27,825 nucleotides of DNA from positions 1 to 27,825 of the forward strand of contig JAFYFR010000026.1 of assembly GCA_017543645.1 (NCBI GenBank). The letters are read 5' to 3'. Below the pieces are notes generated by a model, which was given only the letters and a program-made list of their open reading frames with translations, was not told the DNA's origin and did no database searches. This document shows, one piece after another, positions 26,287 through 27,825 of the stretch (position 1 is the first letter of the stretch; each line of letters begins with the position of its first letter). The DNA comes from Bacteroidales bacterium (GTDB lineage Bacteria > Bacteroidota > Bacteroidia > Bacteroidales > UBA3824). A program made the translations under genes and the position numbers.

Positions 26287-27642
26287 ATGGACGAGAATAA
26301 AGAAATCACCGAGGAACATTTTTACGCGATGATGGAGTCCACAGGCACTACCGCTGAGGATTTTGATACTGCCGTAAAGGATATGTACGGCGTGCTCTAT
26401 TCGCCCGACGGTAAAAAACTTATCCGCTTTACCGACCCGAAAGTAACCGACTATATGGTTCAACCCGGCACCGAGATTATCTGCGCCGAAGCGTTTATCA
26501 TATTCGACGGCAATATGGAAAACTGCAACCGTGTGGAGCGTGTTACCATTCCTCCATCGGTAAAACTGATTGGCGGCGGTGCGTTTTCTGGATGCAAGTG
26601 TCTCAAATACGTGAATATTCCGCCCGATTTGCACCTTTTGGGGGGGGGGGCGTTTCGAGCCTGTTACAATTTGGAGATTGATTCGCAAGACCCTGAATTG
26701 GTGTTTGAAAACAAGATGCTGATCGACCGTAAAAACAAAATGCTTTTGGCTTATCTCGGCACCGATTCAGTGTTTACCGTTCCCGACGAAATAGAAATCA
26801 TCGACGACTATGTGTTTTTCAACTGCAAGTTACTCACCGAGGTAACGCTGCCTGAGACTCTCCGTGTTGTAGGCAACAACGCTTTCGCGCTTTGCGACAA
26901 CCTTACCAAAATACACCTCGGCAATAGTCTAAAATATCTCGGCAACAACAGTTTTGAACTTTGCTCAAAACTTGAAAGCATTGTGATTCCCGACACTGTA
27001 ACGGTGATAGGCGCAGAGGCGTTTTCTCACTGCGTTGCTCTCAAAGATATCACTTGGTCTAAAAATCTTGAATTTATCAGTTTCAACGCCTTTTACGCCT
27101 GCGATTCGCTTGAAACTGTGGAACTTCCGCCAACGGTGAAGGAGATAGGCGATGAGGCTTTTCAAGGTAGTTGGCATCTGAGCGAGGTGATTCTACCGCA
27201 GGAGTTGGAATATCTTGGGGCCAAGGCGTTTGCGTTCTGTTCGCAACTAAGCCACGTGGTGCTGCCCGAATCGCTTAACGAGATAGGCGGAGGAGTGTTC
27301 GCCGGGTGTGTTTCTGCGCTGAATGTAGAGTCGCGTTCGCCACGTTTTATGGTAGAGGACAATATGCTTATCGACTACGCCACTAACACTCTTGTGTCGT
27401 ATTGGGACATAGCAAGCCAGTGGATAACCCTACCCGACATTATTCAGAATATCGCGCCATACGCCTGTTCGGGACTTGTCAACGTCGAAACCTTGAACCT
27501 TCCCGCAGGACTGCTGTCGATTGGCGAATGTGCCTTGGAGGATTGCGACAATATCGAGCGCATAGTTGTTCCCTTGGGCAGTATTGACACCGTGCGCCCA
27601 CTTTTACCCGAGGCGATGAGGGATAAGGTGGTGGAGGAGTAG
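26287..27642 (+). CDS. BspA-like leucine-rich repeat protein (LRR_5 type) containing an 11-G tract
   Basis: 451 residues with no signal peptide or lipobox, so cytoplasmic by default unless exported by another route. The acidic N-terminal 50 residues are followed by about a dozen LRR_5 units of about 23 residues from residue 60 to 440. Examples are 'VERVTIPPSVKLIGGGAFSG', 'LTEVTLPETLRVVGNNAFAL' and 'LSEVILPQELEYLGAKAFAF'. Two 'NKMLIDRKNKMLLAY'/'DNMLIDYATNTLVSY' insertions split the repeats. Codons for Gly119-Gly121 form an uninterrupted run of 11 G at 26640-26650. The frame is open here, but one base more or less gives a stop within about 25 codons. It begins 69 bases after the TIR gene on the same strand and may be cotranscribed. 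Such repeats mediate protein binding; the function here is unknown. Confidence 0.85.
   Translation: MDENKEITEEHFYAMMESTGTTAEDFDTAVKDMYGVLYSPDGKKLIRFTDPKVTDYMVQPGTEIICAEAFIIFDGNMENCNRVERVTIPPSVKLIGGGAFSGCKCLKYVNIPPDLHLLGGGAFRACYNLEIDSQDPELVFENKMLIDRKNKMLLAYLGTDSVFTVPDEIEIIDDYVFFNCKLLTEVTLPETLRVVGNNAFALCDNLTKIHLGNSLKYLGNNSFELCSKLESIVIPDTVTVIGAEAFSHCVALKDITWSKNLEFISFNAFYACDSLETVELPPTVKEIGDEAFQGSWHLSEVILPQELEYLGAKAFAFCSQLSHVVLPESLNEIGGGVFAGCVSALNVESRSPRFMVEDNMLIDYATNTLVSYWDIASQWITLPDIIQNIAPYACSGLVNVETLNLPAGLLSIGECALEDCDNIERIVVPLGSIDTVRPLLPEAMRDKVVEE
26640..26650 (+). repeat. Poly-G homopolymer, 11 bases, inside a coding sequence
   Basis: Eleven consecutive G within codons for Leu118-Gly-Gly-Gly-Ala122. 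The equivalent Gly-Gly-Gly-Ala-Phe of the preceding repeat (residues 96-100) is coded with mixed GGC/GGT codons, so the run is not required by the protein. Such tracts are prone to slipped-strand length change. Confidence 0.9.
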
Positions 27643-27651
27643 GGAAATAAT

Positions 27652-27682
27652 TTGCAATATATATCCATTTTTTTTATATTTG
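27652..27682 (+). promoter_or_regulatory. Promoter of the AAA-ATPase-like gene at the window end
   Basis: TATATTTG (27675-27682) with TTG (27652-27654) twenty bases upstream, a full consensus match, 22 bases before the ATG at 27705. Confidence 0.62.
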
Positions 27683-27704
27683 CCGAAAAATAAACCGCAA
27701 TATT

Positions 27705-27825
27705 ATGGGCATCTATTTGAATCCGAGTAATGTAGGCTTTAAGCAAATTTTGGCTGCTGATATTTATGTTGATAAAACTATGATGATTAGCGAATTAAAC
27801 AAGTTTATCGACAAATGCAACCAAT
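27705..27825 (+). CDS. AAA-ATPase-like protein, N-terminal fragment (runs off the window)
   Basis: Forty codons are open to the window edge. The start reads 'MGIYLNPSNVGFKQILAAD' and continues 'IYVDKTMMISELNKFIDK'. The 'YLNPxNxGF...IYVDKT' pattern is the standard N-terminus of the AAA-ATPase-like family (PF09820 type), with the same YVDKT motif as the gene at 541-2106 but a different subgroup start. Walker motifs and the nuclease-like C-terminus lie beyond the window, so integrity cannot be judged. The promoter upstream supports this start. Confidence 0.82.
   Translation, partial: MGIYLNPSNVGFKQILAADIYVDKTMMISELNKFIDKCNQ

Noticed and set aside
25837..26688. 283-codon minus-strand open frame bridging the TIR and LRR genes
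   Set aside because: Antisense to two supported genes and includes a poly-Pro stretch read from the G tract; no domain.

Overview
The window looks like chromosomal DNA of a Bacteroidales bacterium (phylum Bacteroidota). The grounds are a type III glutamine synthetase, an RprX/RprY-type two-component pair, a PorW/SprE-like TPR lipoprotein, BspA-like leucine-rich proteins, a bactofilin, AAA-ATPase/PD-(D/E)XK proteins and promoters of the Bacteroidota form (TTG, 19-21 bases, TAnnTTTG) with few Shine-Dalgarno sequences. I saw no rRNA, tRNA, CRISPR array or insertion sequence. Species cannot be fixed from the sequence.

Layout. 1-2,106 (minus strand): the start of a TetR-type regulator and an AAA-ATPase/nuclease-fold protein. 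2,255-8,193 (plus): sensor kinase and response regulator (rprX/rprY-like), a large TPR lipoprotein (PorW/SprE-like) and a beta-propeller lipoprotein, probably one transcription unit. 8,311-11,686: a SPOR-domain lipoprotein with a clear terminator, a cyclase-HD fusion protein and a DUF2851 protein. 11,756-13,936: glnN. 14,179-17,881: a cysteine-rich repeat lipoprotein and a transmembrane Cache-HAMP-GAF-PAS sensor with no output domain. 18,018-21,807: a fatty-acid/ribosome cluster, yceD-rpmF-fabH-accB-accC. 21,866-22,843: bactofilin, AtpZ and an AtpI-like membrane protein, the usual lead-in to the F0F1 ATP synthase genes, but atpB does not follow.

From 22,848 the content turns accessory. A TPR-CHAT protein is broken by deletions, frameshifts and a nonsense codon. 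Beside it lies a second frameshifted and 5'-truncated gene. Divergent from these are an intact membrane-anchored TIR-domain protein and a leucine-rich repeat protein whose coding sequence contains an 11-G homopolymer. The window ends in the first 40 codons of another AAA-ATPase-like protein of the family seen at 541-2,106.

The most notable observations are: the 11-G tract as a candidate phase-variation switch; a class III cyclase fused to an HD domain with a YHNxxH signature like that of cyclic-nucleotide phosphodiesterases, where one cyclase metal ligand appears replaced by Tyr; a CHAT protease remnant that keeps its Cys but has lost the His segment, next to an intact TIR receptor-like protein; and the abrupt end of the ATP-synthase lead-in at that island. 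All family assignments come from reading motifs by eye and memory of families; no database search was run.
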